NCBI RefSeq assembly: GCF_030286555.1
Contig: NZ_JASVWF010000003.1
Span: forward strand, 1 to 64,000
Source: Actinomycetospora termitidis
Lineage (GTDB): Bacteria; Actinomycetota; Actinomycetes; Mycobacteriales; Pseudonocardiaceae
Direction: 5' to 3'
Length of the DNA: 64,000 nt
Shown: piece after piece, positions 63,001 to 64,000 of the stretch
Layout: each line of letters begins with the position of its first letter
Position numbering within the stretch: position 1 is the first letter of the stretch
Notes under the pieces: model-generated
Told to the model about the DNA's origin: nothing
The model's input: only the letters and a program-made list of their open reading frames with translations
The model's database searches: none
Made by a program: the position numbers and the translations under genes

Positions 63001-63664
63001 CTTCACGTGGCGGACCGGCCGCGACGAGCTGCGCGAGTTCTTCGAGATGCACCGTGACCGCATCGACGAGGCCCGGCCGAACTGCTTCGTCAACACCCCG
63101 GACATCCTCCACGAGTCGCTGCAGACCGGCGGGCCCGGCATGTTCGCGATCCGGGCGACGCTGGCGTCGATGCTGGCGCCGTCGTGGGGGGTGTACGCGG
63201 GCTTCGAGCTGTTCGAGTGGCAGCCGGCCAAGGCGGGCAGCGAGGAGTACCTGGACTCGGAGAAGTACCAGCTCCGGCCCCGGGACTTCGACCGCGCACT
63301 CGCCGAGGGCCGCAGCCTGCAGCCGTGGATCACGCGGCTCAACGAGATCCGCCGGGCCCACCCGGCGGTGCGGCAGCTGCGGACGCTGCGCTTCCACGAG
63401 ACCGACAACGACGCGCTGCTGGCCTGGTCGAAGACCGACCCGATCACCGGCGACACCGTGATCGGCGTGGTCACGCTGAACCCGTTCGGCGCCGAGCAGG
63501 GCACGCTGCGCCTGGACATGGAGGCGCTCGGTCTCGACCCGTTCGCCCGCTTCGGAGCGTTCGACGAGGTCTCGGGCCAGGTGTTCGACTGGGGCCAGAC
63601 GAACTTCGTCCGCCTCGAGCCGTGGCGCGACGTCGCGCACCTGGTGTCGGTGCAGAAGCGGTAG
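60059..63664 (+). CDS. glgE: Alpha-1,4-glucan:maltose-1-phosphate maltosyltransferase with long N-terminal extension
   Basis: A 1201-residue protein whose last 680 residues are GlgE: N-domain [77 protein letters not shown], nucleophile D930 in [20 protein letters not shown] and acid/base E959 in [20 protein letters not shown]. Family length is 650-710. Residues 1-500 are disordered, Pro/Ala/Asp/Thr-rich, with an 81-base repeat (27 residues, [16 protein letters not shown]...) and (DTS)4. Third-position GC supports coding from GTG 60059; ATG at 60768 is an alternative. GlgE elongates glucan with maltose-1-phosphate. Confidence 0.9.
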   Translation: MSVLGRWWPSGRRSEGADDEAGTGRLDLPTEAQEDAAPPRRSEPWSGRFRAIVTGRRTGEFPVPDAGSVPAEGPRTGSDGAAAAEDLPPRYDPREHPSPTRRPWGSAGEVELGPPPPPDAPVDPGTPSGPIPAPGRSATVDRLRRGHDGGSLEASIAGGPTVPSTPVPATAHPGSPAAPAWSRSTRTGGFRAVVPPWRHPVVPQAGPDADEAPTALTRRPTEPSASKPDGSGRATDMSSSPADRPTTEHGAPPFGVPGRHARTDAPSASPAVGPSDDPLTSPTVPAPLDDEPVTSPAADGTGLDLGRRDAADEPLDDQPVTSPAADGSGLDLGRRDAADEPLDDQPVTTPAADGSGLALGAVASGAALGGAAASGAPASGAAASADEPVADAEWAPVDQGGPAESHTTQVPEPAELPDVALGEADTSDTSDTSDTSEAADPIEDTPAAEEPEVVTPTAAETDPEPTPDEAPAATVGPALAQADPVPAPAPTRTPTTGDLAAERARLAQGRLGIDEVTPEVSGGRFPSKAVVGEVVPVTASVWREGHDAIAATLVWQRCADVDHADAEAVATAPVVGHERTARMASLGKDTDRAAGSLVADAEGLWRFRVDAWSDPWATWRHAVEVKVAAGQGPGELANDLESGARVLDRAAAQIEDRTAVDEVGHQPASEATTPLEMPPSVTFAAELREAAASLRDTERPLVERLAKALSEPVQRTMTERPVRELITRGADHHVLVERPRALDGAWYEFFPRSTGGWDDEGRPVHGTFATARSELERAAAMGFDVVYLPPIHPIGTVNRKGPNNTLTPGPDDVGSPWAIGSADGGHDAVHPQLGTIDDFDAFVARAHELGLEVALDFALQCAPDHPWAATHPEWFTVRPDGTIAYAENPPKKYQDIYPVNFDTDPDGIYAESLRVVLYWLAHGVRVFRVDNPHTKPADFWSWLIAKVHEVDPGVVFLAEAFTRPARLFGLAKAGFSQSYTYFTWRTGRDELREFFEMHRDRIDEARPNCFVNTPDILHESLQTGGPGMFAIRATLASMLAPSWGVYAGFELFEWQPAKAGSEEYLDSEKYQLRPRDFDRALAEGRSLQPWITRLNEIRRAHPAVRQLRTLRFHETDNDALLAWSKTDPITGDTVIGVVTLNPFGAEQGTLRLDMEALGLDPFARFGAFDEVSGQVFDWGQTNFVRLEPWRDVAHLVSVQKR
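60911..61138. repeat. glgE: 81-base tandem repeats inside glgE
   Basis: Units begin near 60911 (variant), at 60992 and at 61073, exactly 81 bases apart. They encode copies of a 27-residue unit starting [20 protein letters not shown] and ending LGRRDAA. The second and third are nearly identical for about 65 bases, indicating recent duplication. Confidence 0.85.
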
Positions 63665-63676
63665 CGGCGCGAGCCG

Positions 63677-63724
63677 TACGAGCGGGCCGTTCGTCACCTT
63701 CTTCCGTGACGAGCGGCCCGTTCG
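63677..63724. terminator. glgE: Hairpin terminator after glgE
   Basis: ACGAGCGGGCCGTTCGTCAC (63677-63696) pairs with GTGACGAGCGGCCCGTTCGT (63705-63724) with two G-U wobbles and the eight-base loop CTTCTTCC. It lies 12 bases after the glgE stop. Confidence 0.85.
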
Positions 63725-63815
63725 TCCGTTCCGGGGAGGTTCCCGACGGCGGGTCCGGGCACTTTCCGGCGGTCCCGCGCGTTGGACCGGGTGAGATCGA
63801 CCCTGGAGGTCCCCC

Positions 63816-64000
63816 GTGCTGTTGCTCCTCGCGTTCCTGGCCTACGTCGCCGTCGAGATCTGGGTCCTGGTCCTGGTGGGCCAGGCGGTCGGGTTCCTGG
63901 GGCTGCTGGGCCTGCTGATCCTCTCCGCGGTGGTCGGCGCCTGGGCCCTGCGGCACGAGGGCCGGCGCTCGCTGACCGAGCTCGGCCGGGCCGTGCAGAA
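63816..64000 (+). CDS. FxsA-family membrane protein (N-terminal part, runs off the window)
   Basis: GTG at 63816, preceded by CTGGAGGT, opens VLLLLAFLAYVAVEIWVLVL, VGQAVGFLGLLGLLILSAVV and GAWALRHEGRRSLTELGRAV before the window ends. FxsA-type proteins have the pattern EIW/EI, then G-x3-G-L-L-L-I, then G-x3-L-R-x-E-G and have two to three membrane segments; in E. coli FxsA lowers phage T7 exclusion by F plasmids. Only about 61 residues are visible. Confidence 0.78.
   Translation, partial: MLLLLAFLAYVAVEIWVLVLVGQAVGFLGLLGLLILSAVVGAWALRHEGRRSLTELGRAVQ

Noticed and set aside
59987-63697. Open frame of over 1200 codons opposite glgE
   Set aside because: Composition is a mirror of glgE in another frame (Arg/Val/Gly/Asp repeats); glgE catalytic motifs settle the coding strand.

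Overview
The window comes from a high-GC actinobacterium. Third codon positions are almost all G or C, GTG starts are common, and genes are often joined by ATGA or GTGA overlaps. A Streptomyces-type gas vesicle operon, gene order matching the Mycobacterium tuberculosis Rv3009c-Rv3041c neighbourhood, and GlgE/GlgP alpha-glucan genes point to the Pseudonocardiales (Pseudonocardia or Actinomycetospora-like). That placement is an inference, since no rRNA gene is present.

Layout. At 1-77 is the end of an IS630-like transposase. At 636-6813, on the minus strand, is a ten-gene gas vesicle operon whose GvpO and membrane-associated proteins carry long repetitive charged tails; a secreted protein follows at 7580-8170. 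At 8444-17099 is a housekeeping block (gatB, gatA, gatC, an ACT protein, a BKACE enzyme, ligA, a MetE-like protein). At 17125-21512 are a TauE permease, a conserved protein often called a DNA glycosylase, a FitAB/VapBC toxin-antitoxin pair, a P-loop kinase and a phosphofructokinase. At 21509-24466 is a zinc-starvation locus: a P-loop-less CobW-type protein, L31, a cysteine-rich protein, and divergently L33, S18, L28, S14 and L36, all without zinc-binding cysteine pairs. At 25358-29585 are mnmA, iscS, etfA and etfB. At 29983-34044 is a probable scavenging operon (M20 amidohydrolase, DUF3311 protein, sodium/solute symporter, metal-dependent amidohydrolase).

The most unusual part is 34078-38370. 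A divergent membrane protein faces an XRE-type DNA-binding protein fused to an alpha/alpha-toroid (terpenoid-cyclase-like) domain. The fusion is followed, in tight coupling, by two paralogous three-histidine cupin proteins and a convergent zinc-finger-like protein. The 430-base divergent region holds a 19-base palindrome and repeated GCCTAC words. I do not recognise this as a described system.

At 38635-42629 is an iron-siderophore ABC transporter with two IdeR/DtxR-type boxes. At 42739-48018 is a counterpart of the mycobacterial methylglucose lipopolysaccharide genes (methyltransferase, GH57 branching enzyme, GT4 transferase, hexapeptide acyltransferase), interrupted by a second VapBC pair. 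At 48048-54158 are ribokinase and nucleoside hydrolase, an HTH-like protein, two methyltransferases, an enoyl-CoA hydratase and an ABC ATPase. At 54233-63664 is alpha-glucan metabolism (glgX, glgP, and glgE with a roughly 500-residue disordered N-terminal extension). A DUF559/AbiEi-like gene flanked by inverted copies of a hairpin repeat sits between glgX and glgP. The window ends inside an FxsA-like membrane protein gene.
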